Assembly (NCBI GenBank): GCA_031550725.1
Contig: JAVBOH010000016.1
Coordinates: forward strand, 40,206-104,205
DNA: 64,000 bases
Reading direction: 5' to 3'
Origin: UBA946 sp031550725
GTDB lineage: Bacteria > Bacillota > Clostridia > Oscillospirales > Ruminococcaceae
This document shows positions 44,985-53,598 of the stretch, piece by piece (the first letter of the stretch is position 1; the number at the start of each line of letters is the position of its first letter). Under the pieces are notes generated by a model, which was given only the letters and a program-made list of their open reading frames with translations, was not told where the DNA came from and did no database searches. The position numbers and the translations under genes are program-made.

Positions 44985-45039
44985 TAGATTTTTTCAAATT
45001 CCAACATTTGTTTTGTCAGTTTTGATGATTTGGTTTGTC

Positions 45040-45068
45040 TTGACAATGGAGTGTGGTGGGTGTATAAT
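45040..45068 (+). promoter_or_regulatory. Promoter-like pair on the plus strand
   Basis: TTGACA at 45040-45045 and TATAAT at 45063-45068 with 17 bases between. The RNA would run into the terminator at 45154-45189 after about 80 bases, so any product is a very small RNA or peptide. Confidence 0.45.
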
Positions 45069-45153
45069 GTACTTGAAAGAAATGTTCAGGAAATTTCCGA
45101 TAATATTGTTATTGACGAGGTTCTTAACGGACTTAAAATAAATTAATATAGTT

Positions 45154-45189
45154 AAGTGGATGCTGAAAATAATCAGCATCCACTTTTTT
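45154..45189. terminator. Terminator hairpin
   Basis: AAGTGGATGCTGA pairs with TCAGCATCCACTT around AAATAA, then TTTTT. It is oriented for the plus strand but also lies right after the stop of the minus-strand DUF6062 gene. Confidence 0.8.
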
Positions 45190-45194
45190 CATGC

Positions 45195-45878
45195 TTAATT
45201 CCTTGATGTCAGAAATTTAATCGCTCTTTCAATGCTGTCCTTTGAGTTACCCCAGTCTGCATCCTTGCCAGTATTTCGATAGTCATACATATTGCAATAA
45301 TGCGTTACATCATTATATAGTGTTGATATGTACTTTTCTGTCAGCGATGATATTAGCTTTATAAAGCTGTCAAGCTCGTTCTTTTGCAGATATGTTGGTG
45401 CAAGCGACTGCAACAGGTCATAATGCGGCAGGCAGATATACTCCTGCTCCTTTAATAGTTCTTTTATGTCAGCATGAGATGACATTTCAAAAAATGTTCT
45501 CATAAGTCTTTCCATTCCCCAGTCAACCTTTTCACACACAAAGCAAGTGCTGTTTATTTCGGATAGCTTTGCTTTTCGTGCGTTCTTAGGTTCGAATAAT
45601 TTCTTCCTTGAAAAAAGCTCACTGTCAACCTTTTCAAGATGTGTCTGGAGCATAAGTGCAAGCGATAGTCTATTCTTTTGCTTTAGCATCTGACCGAAAT
45701 GTGTCTGACAAAAACCTGCTCGGTTTGTTTCAATACGCACATCAGGCTCCATCATTGCAGCACCCATGATATATTCAACTGTTCTCTGCTCAAGCATATC
45801 TCTCATACGGCAGATTGGGCAACCATCTTTGGGTTCTAAAACTTCACTTATTGGTATGGTTAGTATACTTTCACGCAT
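45195..45878 (-). CDS. DUF6062-type cysteine-rich protein
   Basis: The 227-residue protein holds Cys/His groups spaced like metal ligands: CPICRMRD near residue 20, FCQTHFGQML near 56, CFVCEK near 112 and CLPHYDLL near 147. The repeated CxxC followed by C-x-x-H suggests two related halves, each binding a metal. I match it to the DUF6062 family of gut Clostridia by pattern, not by search. No catalytic role is known. It is preceded by a lipoprotein gene 32 bp upstream on the same strand. Confidence 0.65.
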   Translation of the reverse strand: MRESILTIPISEVLEPKDGCPICRMRDMLEQRTVEYIMGAAMMEPDVRIETNRAGFCQTHFGQMLKQKNRLSLALMLQTHLEKVDSELFSRKKLFEPKNARKAKLSEINSTCFVCEKVDWGMERLMRTFFEMSSHADIKELLKEQEYICLPHYDLLQSLAPTYLQKNELDSFIKLISSLTEKYISTLYNDVTHYCNMYDYRNTGKDADWGNSKDSIERAIKFLTSRN

Positions 45879-45910
45879 TATTTATATCCATCCTTATATA
45901 ATTTTTTGGG

Positions 45911-46966
45911 TTATTCAACAAATGGCAATATGAAATCAGGGTCATTATCAATAGGTACTAAAATGAATTTTTTGTCTGAGTTATAAATAAATTCGACTGT
46001 AAAAGTCATATCCTCCATATGTGCATCCAATGCCATTTGGTATCCGAATAAATCGTCATAAACTGTTGGAAGCTTATCAATATCAGAAGTTTTGGCTATA
46101 TAAAAATACTTTCTTGTTTCATCATCACGGAAATATCGGAAATATTCTTGGTCACTATCTTTCTCCAAAGAAATATCATAGCCGATTTTATCAAGATATT
46201 TAAGCACAAACTTATCATACTCATCATCGGTGCTGTCAATAGATATAAGCTCTTTTGGTCGATATGGCTCAATAAGTTCTTCCTTTGTTGAAGCATAATA
46301 GCGGCTAAGCATTTCATTTATTTGAAATGAGTCGTTTAATTTTATTAAATCAATAAACTGACTGTCAATAACATTCTGAAGCGTACCATCTTTTACATCA
46401 TCATCCGTAACACCAAAAAGCTCAGTTAAAAACTCTGGTGTAACAGCTTGTATTTCCTTGTTTTTCGTTAAAAGCTCCTCGCCAAAAATCTCATTCAACT
46501 TGTCAACAAAATCATCCCAGCCACTAGGAAATTGTTCACTGCTGCGTTTATTAAGATATATACTCTCGCCGCTTTCATCGGTATATCTGATTGAAACATC
46601 ATATGTCAAATCTGTTCCAAATTTATAATTATCAGGAAGTGTAGCTACATAATTTAAAATATAGTCAACATCCTCGGCTGAAATATCTTCACGCTTAATT
46701 TGATAGTCAAGATCAATATGTGTTTTTCTGCCATCCTTCTTTGCCTTTTCATCGAAAATAACGTAACTATATGGATAATTAACACGGTATAAATGATTAA
46801 CATTTTTAGAGCCTGAAATGATATCTATTTTTTCTATCGAACAGCTTTTGTTTGTGTTCCCGTTGGTATTGGCTGCGCCTGAATTGTTTTTTATATTGTT
46901 AACCTTGCATCCTGACATTAACATCAAAATTGCTATTGTCATGGTAAAAATCTTTATTATTTTCAT
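45911..46966 (-). CDS. Lipoprotein of unknown function
   Basis: The 351-residue protein has a lipoprotein signal (MKIIKIFTMTIAILMLMSGC, lipidation at Cys20), followed by an Asn/Ser-rich linker of about 20 residues and an acidic domain rich in Asp, Tyr and Lys. Repeated YDDLFGY, YDKFVLKYLDKIGYD-like stretches suggest two related segments, but no family was recognised. It would be held on the outer membrane face. A GAGG site precedes the start. Confidence 0.75.
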   Translation of the reverse strand: MKIIKIFTMTIAILMLMSGCKVNNIKNNSGAANTNGNTNKSCSIEKIDIISGSKNVNHLYRVNYPYSYVIFDEKAKKDGRKTHIDLDYQIKREDISAEDVDYILNYVATLPDNYKFGTDLTYDVSIRYTDESGESIYLNKRSSEQFPSGWDDFVDKLNEIFGEELLTKNKEIQAVTPEFLTELFGVTDDDVKDGTLQNVIDSQFIDLIKLNDSFQINEMLSRYYASTKEELIEPYRPKELISIDSTDDEYDKFVLKYLDKIGYDISLEKDSDQEYFRYFRDDETRKYFYIAKTSDIDKLPTVYDDLFGYQMALDAHMEDMTFTVEFIYNSDKKFILVPIDNDPDFILPFVE

Positions 46967-47017
46967 ACTGTATATCCTCTCGTTTTATTATAGCATAATT
47001 GCATTCTTTCGTCTATA

Positions 47018-48010
47018 CTAATTTTTTATGCCAATTCTCATTCGATAGCAAAATAAAATACCATACTTATTATCACCGTAGCTATTTCTAACCGTATCTT
47101 GAAATTCAATAATATCATCTTTAATCAAATTGGGCTGGATTTTTAATATTGTCTGTAACCCACCCTGACTTAGTGCAATACCAATAAACCTATCCGCATC
47201 ACATTTTTCCATGCTATGAAAAACTATTTCACGAGCATAAGAAAAATAACTGCAATCCCATATATTCTGTAAATGCTTATCCTTGCTCCAACGATTAAAT
47301 GTGCCACTGATATCAGAATTATCACGTTCAATTGCATGAACTTTGTTAAGCAATTTGTTATATGCCATTTCTAATTTTAAGTTACACACAGGAGGCCAGT
47401 CACAATCAATTGTTACAAAAATACCATTATCACAAAGTATTCTGTTAACCTCATGCAATGTATCCTGTGGATTCATCCAATGGAAAGATTGTGAGCATAC
47501 CACTATGTCAGCCATATTATCAGGTAATCCTGTTTCGTGAGCATATGCTTTAATAAATCTTATATTACCAGACTTGGACTTTGCTATTTTTATCATATCT
47601 TCACTAGGTTCAATGCCAATAATATTTTTACATTTTCCAAGCCATGCATATGTTGATAAACCTGTTCCGCATCCTAAGTCTACAATTATTTCGGGTTGCT
47701 TGTCAAGATAATTTAGCATTATTTCAATTGCAGTTTCAGGAATTACAGGACGGCTGTTTTCATATAGCTTTGCATAGCCTAAAAACCTGTCAGCATTAAT
47801 TTCACTATTACCATTATCCTGCTCCATTGGGATATCAACGAGTGTATTAATTGATATTCCGAAAATATTTGAAATAAGCTTTAATGTATCAATACTTGGA
47901 ATGGTTTCGCCATTTTCCCACCGTGAAACTGCCTGCCTTGTAACGAACAACTTTTGAGCAAATTCATCCTGTGTCAGATTATTTATTTTTCGTAATTCTT
48001 TTATATCCAT
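47018..48010 (-). CDS. XRE-type HTH fused to SAM-dependent methyltransferase
   Basis: Residues 1-62 form a Cro/C1-type helix-turn-helix (LRKINNLTQDEFAQKLFVTRQAVSRWENGETIPS) of the usual spacing, split here only by the family loops. Residues ~75-330 are a class I methyltransferase with motif I VDLGCGTGLSTYAW, motif II NIIGIEPSEDM and the later QSFHWM, related to the UbiE/Methyltransf_11 group that often acts on small molecules. The fusion suggests a regulator that senses or modifies a metabolite, or that targets a methyltransferase to one promoter. The substrate is unknown. It is transcribed alone, with its stop at 47018 close to the lipoprotein gene. Confidence 0.9.
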   Translation of the reverse strand: MDIKELRKINNLTQDEFAQKLFVTRQAVSRWENGETIPSIDTLKLISNIFGISINTLVDIPMEQDNGNSEINADRFLGYAKLYENSRPVIPETAIEIMLNYLDKQPEIIVDLGCGTGLSTYAWLGKCKNIIGIEPSEDMIKIAKSKSGNIRFIKAYAHETGLPDNMADIVVCSQSFHWMNPQDTLHEVNRILCDNGIFVTIDCDWPPVCNLKLEMAYNKLLNKVHAIERDNSDISGTFNRWSKDKHLQNIWDCSYFSYAREIVFHSMEKCDADRFIGIALSQGGLQTILKIQPNLIKDDIIEFQDTVRNSYGDNKYGILFCYRMRIGIKN

Positions 48011-48180
48011 AATTACACCAACTTTCTAAATTAATTATACTATCAGAGATAATCATGGTCAAGCAACCCCGTGTTGCTAAAGATTATAAAACATTAATCC
48101 GCTTAATAAATTGATTATATTTTAACATAATTACGATATATTGTAAACTGGTAAAACCATATTGTAATCATATTGTCATA

Positions 48181-48215
48181 TACGGACAAGTCAGTGCATA
48201 TTATTTACGGACAAG
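48181..48215 (+). promoter_or_regulatory. Direct repeat upstream of the Ca2+ ATPase
   Basis: TACGGACAAG occurs at 48181-48190 and again at 48206-48215, 25 bases apart, 33 bases before the ATG. The spacing fits two turns of helix plus a little, as for a regulator site. Confidence 0.35.
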
Positions 48216-48247
48216 ACTATATATTTTAGTAAAAGGACGGTAATTAT

Positions 48248-50908
48248 ATGCTTGATATAATGGATAAGGCTTATACCTCAAGACAGTATGAAAAGGGACT
48301 ATCAAGTGAAATGGCAAGAGAACGTCAGAAACAATATGGCATGAATACGCTTGCCAACGAAAAAAAGGCGAAACCTCTCAAAATTTTCTTCGGGCAATTC
48401 AAAGATGTTATGGTTATGATTTTACTCGCTGCTACTGCAATTTCTTTTTTCTTAGGCGAATATTATGATGCCATAACTATTGCTGTAATCGTGTTGATTA
48501 ATGCAATTTTAGGATTTGTGCAGGAATATAAAACCGAAAGGACACTACTTGCTTTAAAAAACATGGCAGCACCAACAGCGAAATGTTATCGTGACGGCAA
48601 GCTTATTAATCTGCCTGCGTCTGAACTTGTTGTGGGTGATATTATCACTCTTGAAGCTGGTGACAGAGTTCCTGCTGACGCTAATTTGCTTTCCGAAAAA
48701 GGACTTCATGCAGAGGAAAGTATTTTAACAGGTGAATCCGCAAGTGTCACAAAACAAGTCACAGACACTGCTGACAATAACAATGACATCGGCAAGTCTA
48801 ACATTATTTACAGCGGTACTGTTATCACTAAGGGTGTTTGTGAGGCTAGAATTATTGCTGTTGGACTTTCAACGCAAATGGGTAAGATTTCTGATATGCT
48901 TACCGATATTGATGATGAGTTAACACCGCTTCAAAAGCGTCTTGCTGAACTCGGCAAGATTGTCGCTATAATTTGTATTGTGGTTTGTGTTGTTGTTGCG
49001 GGGGCAGGGATGCTTCGTGGTGAGCCTGCTTTTGATATGCTTATGACTGGTATTACCATTGCAATTGCTGCTATTCCTGAGGGACTTCCTGCTACTGTTA
49101 CTATTGCACTTGCTTTGGCTGTCGGCAGGATGCTAAAGAAAAAAGCCTTGGTACATAAGCTCCATTCTGTTGAAACACTTGGATGTACTTCCGTTATCTG
49201 CACCGACAAAACTGGCACTGTTACAGAAAATAAAATGACAGTCACAAAAATTTACTGCGGTAAAAATGAGTATGACATAAGCGGTACAGGTTATCGTATT
49301 GCTGGCGAAATTACGCTCGATAATGCCCGCATTAACCCATCAACCGACAAGGTTTTATCAAGCATTATGACGTGTGGTATTTTATGTAATAATGCTGCTA
49401 TTAATTCTAAATCTGATATTTCTACTCGTGAACGTGGCAAGCTTAATTCTAATGGCACTTGGGAAACAGTCGGCGACCCGACTGAAATTGCATTGCTTGT
49501 TGCTGCCGCTAAAGCTGATATTACCGCAGCTAAATTAAATTCTAGTCATAAAAAAGTTGATGAAATTCCTTTTGACAGTGAAACTCGCTGCATGACTGTT
49601 ATATGCTGTGAAAATGGTGCTAGTGCTGCTTATTCAAAAGGCTCTGTTGATGTTATTTTGAGAAAATGCAGTTTTGTTATGACTGATAAGGGCATTATTC
49701 CGCTTACTCCTGCTATGAAACGTGAAATCAATGATGAAAATGAAAAGCTTACTGCCATGGCTTTGCGTGTACTTGCATTCTCGACTAAGGCTATAAAAAA
49801 CACATCCGAAACTGAATGCGGTATGATATTTTTAGGGCTGATGGGTATGCTTGACCCACCTCGTGCAGAGGCGAAACAGGCTGTTAAGCTTTGCCGAAAT
49901 GCACACATAAAAACTGTTATGATAACAGGTGACCATAAAAATACTGCTGCTGCTGTTGCTCATCAGGCTGGGATTATGAAAAATGGCGATCTCTGCATTA
50001 CTGGTGCTGAGCTTGAGGCTATGTCTGATACCGAGCTTGATAATGTTATCGAAAAGGTATCCGTTTTTGCACGTGTTAACCCCGCTGATAAGCTTCGTAT
50101 TGTGCGTTCATTTAAGAAAAAGGGGCATATTGTTACTATGACTGGTGATGGCGTTAACGATGCTCCTGCTATTAAAGAAGCTAATATTGGCGTTTCGATG
50201 GGTATTACAGGAACTGATGTTACTAAGCAAGCCGCTGACGTTGTTTTGCTTGATGATAATTTTGCTACGCTTGTCAATGCTGTTGAACAGGGGCGTGGGA
50301 TTTATGCTAACATTCGCAAGTTTGTGCGATACCTGCTCTCATGTAATATTGGTGAAGTTCTTACCATGTTTTTAGGTATTATCATGGGTATGCCGATGGT
50401 GCTTTTGCCAACACAGATTTTGCTCGTTAACCTTGTTACTGACGGTCTGCCTGCTGTTGCACTTGGGGTTGAGCCTACTGACCGTGAAAATATGAAAAAG
50501 CCACCTAGAAAAGCGGATGAAAGCTTCTTTTCCGATGGACTGCTGCTTAAGATTATTTTCCGTGGTATTTTAATTGGACTTTGTACGCTTGGAAGTTTCG
50601 TTTTGCTTAACTCGATATTTGGCAGTGTTGAGCTTGCAAGGACAGGTGCTTTGTTTACTCTTGTTATGTCACAGCTTGCTCATGTTTTCGAATGCAAATC
50701 CGAAACTAAAAATATCTTTACAGTTCCTTACCTTAATAATCCTAAACTGATTTTAGCGGTATTGGTATCACTTGCAGTTATTTTTGCAGCTATTTATATT
50801 CCATTTTTACAAGTGATTTTTGTTACTGTGCCGCTTACCGCAGAGCAATTGCTTATTGCGCTTGGGTTTGCACTTTTTGCACCGCTGGTGCAGTGTTTTC
50901 TAAAATAA
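48248..50908 (+). CDS. P-type Ca2+-transporting ATPase (PMCA/SERCA-like)
   Basis: The 886-residue pump exports Ca2+ using ATP. Ten transmembrane segments are expected. The phosphorylation motif DKTGTVTENKMT has Asp320, the actuator motif is ILTGESASVTK, the nucleotide domain has MITGDHKNTA and the hinge is MTGDGVNDAPAIKEA. PEGLP in helix 4 and the Asn/Asp residues in helix 6 (LVNLVTDGLPAVALG) are the Ca2+ ligands in this subgroup. Length and order match the bacterial PMCA-type family. Downstream is a terminator. Confidence 0.93.
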   Translation: MLDIMDKAYTSRQYEKGLSSEMARERQKQYGMNTLANEKKAKPLKIFFGQFKDVMVMILLAATAISFFLGEYYDAITIAVIVLINAILGFVQEYKTERTLLALKNMAAPTAKCYRDGKLINLPASELVVGDIITLEAGDRVPADANLLSEKGLHAEESILTGESASVTKQVTDTADNNNDIGKSNIIYSGTVITKGVCEARIIAVGLSTQMGKISDMLTDIDDELTPLQKRLAELGKIVAIICIVVCVVVAGAGMLRGEPAFDMLMTGITIAIAAIPEGLPATVTIALALAVGRMLKKKALVHKLHSVETLGCTSVICTDKTGTVTENKMTVTKIYCGKNEYDISGTGYRIAGEITLDNARINPSTDKVLSSIMTCGILCNNAAINSKSDISTRERGKLNSNGTWETVGDPTEIALLVAAAKADITAAKLNSSHKKVDEIPFDSETRCMTVICCENGASAAYSKGSVDVILRKCSFVMTDKGIIPLTPAMKREINDENEKLTAMALRVLAFSTKAIKNTSETECGMIFLGLMGMLDPPRAEAKQAVKLCRNAHIKTVMITGDHKNTAAAVAHQAGIMKNGDLCITGAELEAMSDTELDNVIEKVSVFARVNPADKLRIVRSFKKKGHIVTMTGDGVNDAPAIKEANIGVSMGITGTDVTKQAADVVLLDDNFATLVNAVEQGRGIYANIRKFVRYLLSCNIGEVLTMFLGIIMGMPMVLLPTQILLVNLVTDGLPAVALGVEPTDRENMKKPPRKADESFFSDGLLLKIIFRGILIGLCTLGSFVLLNSIFGSVELARTGALFTLVMSQLAHVFECKSETKNIFTVPYLNNPKLILAVLVSLAVIFAAIYIPFLQVIFVTVPLTAEQLLIALGFALFAPLVQCFLK

Positions 50909-51006
50909 TAAAGTTTCCACAACATCACAGCATCGCACCCTACATAATTTATTTTAAAGATGTTATTGTATGTTACTGTCATTACGGTGTATAATTATAA
51001 TAAGAA

Positions 51007-51035
51007 ATCGGGTAGCTAAAAAATAGTTACCCGAT
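51007..51035. terminator. Bidirectional terminator
   Basis: ATCGGGTA and TACCCGAT pair around CTAAAAAATAGT. It lies between the converging ATPase and zinc-ribbon genes. Confidence 0.8.
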
Positions 51036-51040
51036 AATTA

Positions 51041-51262
51041 TTATACTCGCCAGTGATGTCCGCAGTTTTGACAAACCGCTTCCGGACGTGTTTTACTTTT
51101 GGTCTTGTAGTTTGTCAATAATGGAATTAACAGTATAAGTCCACAAGTTGCTATCGCCAGCAATATCCATAACAACCAGCCAAAGCATCCACGGCTCTTT
51201 GTTTTTGTTTCTGTATATGATTGTATATTTACGTGCTCTGAACCACATCTTCTGCATACCAT
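51041..51262 (-). CDS. Small zinc-ribbon membrane protein
   Basis: The 73-residue protein has a CRRCGSEHV motif at the N-terminus and CQNCGHHW at the C-terminus, giving four Cys for one zinc ribbon. Between them lies a hydrophobic helix (residues 28-50, FGWLLWILLAIATCGLILL) that would span the membrane. Proteins of this plan are common, small and poorly studied. The ATG at 51262 follows a GGAGGT site. No neighbour gives a function. Confidence 0.8.
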   Translation of the reverse strand: MVCRRCGSEHVNIQSYTETKTKSRGCFGWLLWILLAIATCGLILLIPLLTNYKTKSKTRPEAVCQNCGHHWRV

Positions 51263-51335
51263 GTTAATATACCTCCTAGTTGTGTTAATCGCAGCAGCGG
51301 GTAAACTATGACAGTTATTGCTGCAATTTTATATC

Positions 51336-51821
51336 TTATGCTTGTGCGGCACTTCTTGCCATAACCTCATGCTTAATAAAATCAAGAATGCTTTGTTTGC
51401 TTTCTGTATTTATCAAAAACATGAAAGCACTGTACTGACACTTCTGATACTGCTCACCATCCAAATAAAAATCATATCCCATACGGCAGGTCTGCAAACA
51501 TTTTGCTGGGTCAATTAAACGCTTGCATACAGGCGCTTTTTTTATACCCTTTTGCATATCATTTGTAAGCACAATATCAGAAATATATGTATGTGCAAAG
51601 TCACCATAAATTCTTGATACCATACCTGATTTACGGAACACATAATTCATCAGCGCACGGCCATTCAATGAATATGATACGACATATCCGCTTTTTGCTG
51701 ATTCGATTTTTATTGTACATCCCTGCTCTGTCAAGTAATTATTCATACTTGTTACAAACTCAGCATTATCTGCACTGACTTCCATTAAAAAGTCCTCATA
51801 TGTGAATTTTGGTTTAGCCAT
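51336..51821 (-). CDS. Conserved small protein with Cys cluster, unknown function
   Basis: The 161-residue protein has an alpha/beta N-terminal part (FTYEDFLMEVSADNAEF) and a C-terminal region with five Cys residues in APVCKRLIDPAKCLQTCRMGYD and YQKCQYSAF, suggesting a metal or disulfide site. I recall similar proteins in gut Clostridia but no name. It is cytosolic, with no signal. AAGGAT precedes the ATG. A membrane-protein gene lies 3 bp upstream on the same strand, so they are likely co-transcribed. Confidence 0.7.
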   Translation of the reverse strand: MAKPKFTYEDFLMEVSADNAEFVTSMNNYLTEQGCTIKIESAKSGYVVSYSLNGRALMNYVFRKSGMVSRIYGDFAHTYISDIVLTNDMQKGIKKAPVCKRLIDPAKCLQTCRMGYDFYLDGEQYQKCQYSAFMFLINTESKQSILDFIKHEVMARSAAQA

Positions 51822-51823
51822 TT

Positions 51824-52282
51824 TTATTTTCCATCCTTATTTTTTGATTTTATCTTTTTGAATATCAGCTTGACAACAAAATATGCTATTATAAATACAA
51901 TTGTAGCAAATGCAAATATAAGAGAAAATATTAGCTTATCAAGGTGATTAATCTCATCCATAAATAAGTCAATAAGATTAAGCATATAAGGTGAATATAG
52001 TATGCTGATTGCTGTTATGATATTGATTATATAGAAGATTATCAGTGTCGCTTTATGCACCTTTTCTTTTATCCAGTTAAGGCATAAATTATATGAAATG
52101 CCAAGATATATTGGCACAATTAATAATGCCATTGAATATGTCAGCAAAAAATCCATTGCTCCAGAGCCTAAACTAAGCCACTCAAATATAAATAAAGTTA
52201 AGAGTGTCGCTGATGACAGCAAAACATTACCACCTAGAATAATCGCTGCTGAAATCAGTAGTTTCTTTTGTTTGATTTTCAT
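51824..52282 (-). CDS. Four-helix membrane protein, unknown function
   Basis: The 152-residue protein has four hydrophobic segments with a basic N-terminus and a basic tail (IFKKIKSKNKDGK). No family was recognised. Its ATG overlaps the stop of the acyltransferase gene (ATGA), so translation is coupled to it. It is probably an integral membrane partner or accessory of that gene. Confidence 0.7.
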   Translation of the reverse strand: MKIKQKKLLISAAIILGGNVLLSSATLLTLFIFEWLSLGSGAMDFLLTYSMALLIVPIYLGISYNLCLNWIKEKVHKATLIIFYIINIITAISILYSPYMLNLIDLFMDEINHLDKLIFSLIFAFATIVFIIAYFVVKLIFKKIKSKNKDGK

Positions 52283-53580
52283 ATCGACAGTGTCCTCTCT
52301 TTTTTATTGAGTGCTTGTGCTTTGTTTATCTCATATAAGTATTCTGTTGCAAACTGAATTTTTACATTATTAAATCCGTCACCCTTTGGGAAAATAAAAT
52401 AGGTGTTATCAGCTGTCGAAAGTGTTATACACTCACCTTTTCCACGGTAGTTGCATTCGGTATGAACTGATGTCATTGTCAGCGGCGCAAATGTTAATGT
52501 CTTTGGCTCTGTGTCACCATACTCCGTAAATGTAAATGCAAAACCATTTTTATCATGCTTTAATCTTCCTAAACCTAAATCAATAAAGTTAATCGCATTT
52601 GGCAATGAATCAATCTGCACATCAATATCAAGATTATATGTGCCGTTGTCAATCTCATGCTTGACATTTTCTCTTTGCCATTCATACCAGTTAGGTATAT
52701 GTGAAAAGTCAATATCAAGGTTAACAGCAGGAATATCTGACATGCATTCCATCTTGCCATATTCGGTCATTTGCCATTTTGCTCCACAGCATCCGCAGGA
52801 AATTTCAGCTCCGCTTGTATGCATAGCAAATTCCTTTTCACAGCATGGACATTGATATAAAACTTTTTCAATCCCTTCTGCTCGCTTTTCATAGTCAATC
52901 TTCATTTTGCTTTCAAACTGCCAAGCATATTCGTCATATGTAAGCTCATTTTGTATGCTGTTATTTATCTCGCTGACCGTTGCTTTTGACAGCTCATCAA
53001 CTGTATACAGCTGTTTAATTACTGCCTCAAGGCGAACTCCTTTACGAGCCGTCAAATTCCATATTGGTGATTGCAAATAGTTGCCTTTCATATTAATTGT
53101 CACAACTGGGACACCTAACTGTTTAACAAGTTTTCCTACCGATTCAGGTATCTGTGAGGATGTTCCTACATTTGCATATCTTGCTTCAGGATACAACACT
53201 AGAATATCATTTCTTGCAAGTACATTCTTGATATTTCGTATCAGTGACATATCATTTACAAATTTTCGTGTACCTAAGCAACCAGCTTGGCGATAAAGCC
53301 ATTCACCATAATTTTCAAAACCCTCAAGCTCTGATATATAATTAGCACGATGAGGAAAAAGTGCAAGCGGTGTAACAAGGAAATCCATAAATGACATATG
53401 CGATCCAAGTACGATAAACGGAGGTTTCAAGCCTTTCATTCGCACTTTATTAATTTTCAACTTATATGGTGCTGTCATTACTTTGCATAGTCCCCACATC
53501 AATGGCATAAAGAAAAAATTCTGTCGTGGAGGAATTTTTGCACGGTCAAATGGGGTTGTTACAATTTCTTTCTTTTTCAT
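52279..53580 (-). CDS. 1-acyl-glycerol-3-phosphate acyltransferase-like protein with extra domain
   Basis: The N-terminal 230 residues are a PlsC-type acyltransferase: the HX4D catalytic motif is in LGSHMSFMDFL, and the second motif LYPEARYANVGTS holds a basic substrate residue. It would transfer an acyl chain onto a lysophospholipid. The C-terminal ~200 residues include a zinc ribbon (CPCCEKEFAMH, ISCGCCGAKW) and a beta-rich domain, an addition that ordinary PlsC enzymes lack. The gene lies between the NCS1 permease and a small membrane protein on the same strand. Confidence 0.87.
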   Translation of the reverse strand: MKKKEIVTTPFDRAKIPPRQNFFFMPLMWGLCKVMTAPYKLKINKVRMKGLKPPFIVLGSHMSFMDFLVTPLALFPHRANYISELEGFENYGEWLYRQAGCLGTRKFVNDMSLIRNIKNVLARNDILVLYPEARYANVGTSSQIPESVGKLVKQLGVPVVTINMKGNYLQSPIWNLTARKGVRLEAVIKQLYTVDELSKATVSEINNSIQNELTYDEYAWQFESKMKIDYEKRAEGIEKVLYQCPCCEKEFAMHTSGAEISCGCCGAKWQMTEYGKMECMSDIPAVNLDIDFSHIPNWYEWQRENVKHEIDNGTYNLDIDVQIDSLPNAINFIDLGLGRLKHDKNGFAFTFTEYGDTEPKTLTFAPLTMTSVHTECNYRGKGECITLSTADNTYFIFPKGDGFNNVKIQFATEYLYEINKAQALNKKERTLSI

Positions 53581-53598
53581 ATTTTTATACCACCCATA

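Noticed and set aside
44994..45179. Minus-strand frame of about 60 codons upstream of metY
   Set aside because: It is antisense to the apparent promoter/terminator unit, with low-complexity composition and no ribosome site.
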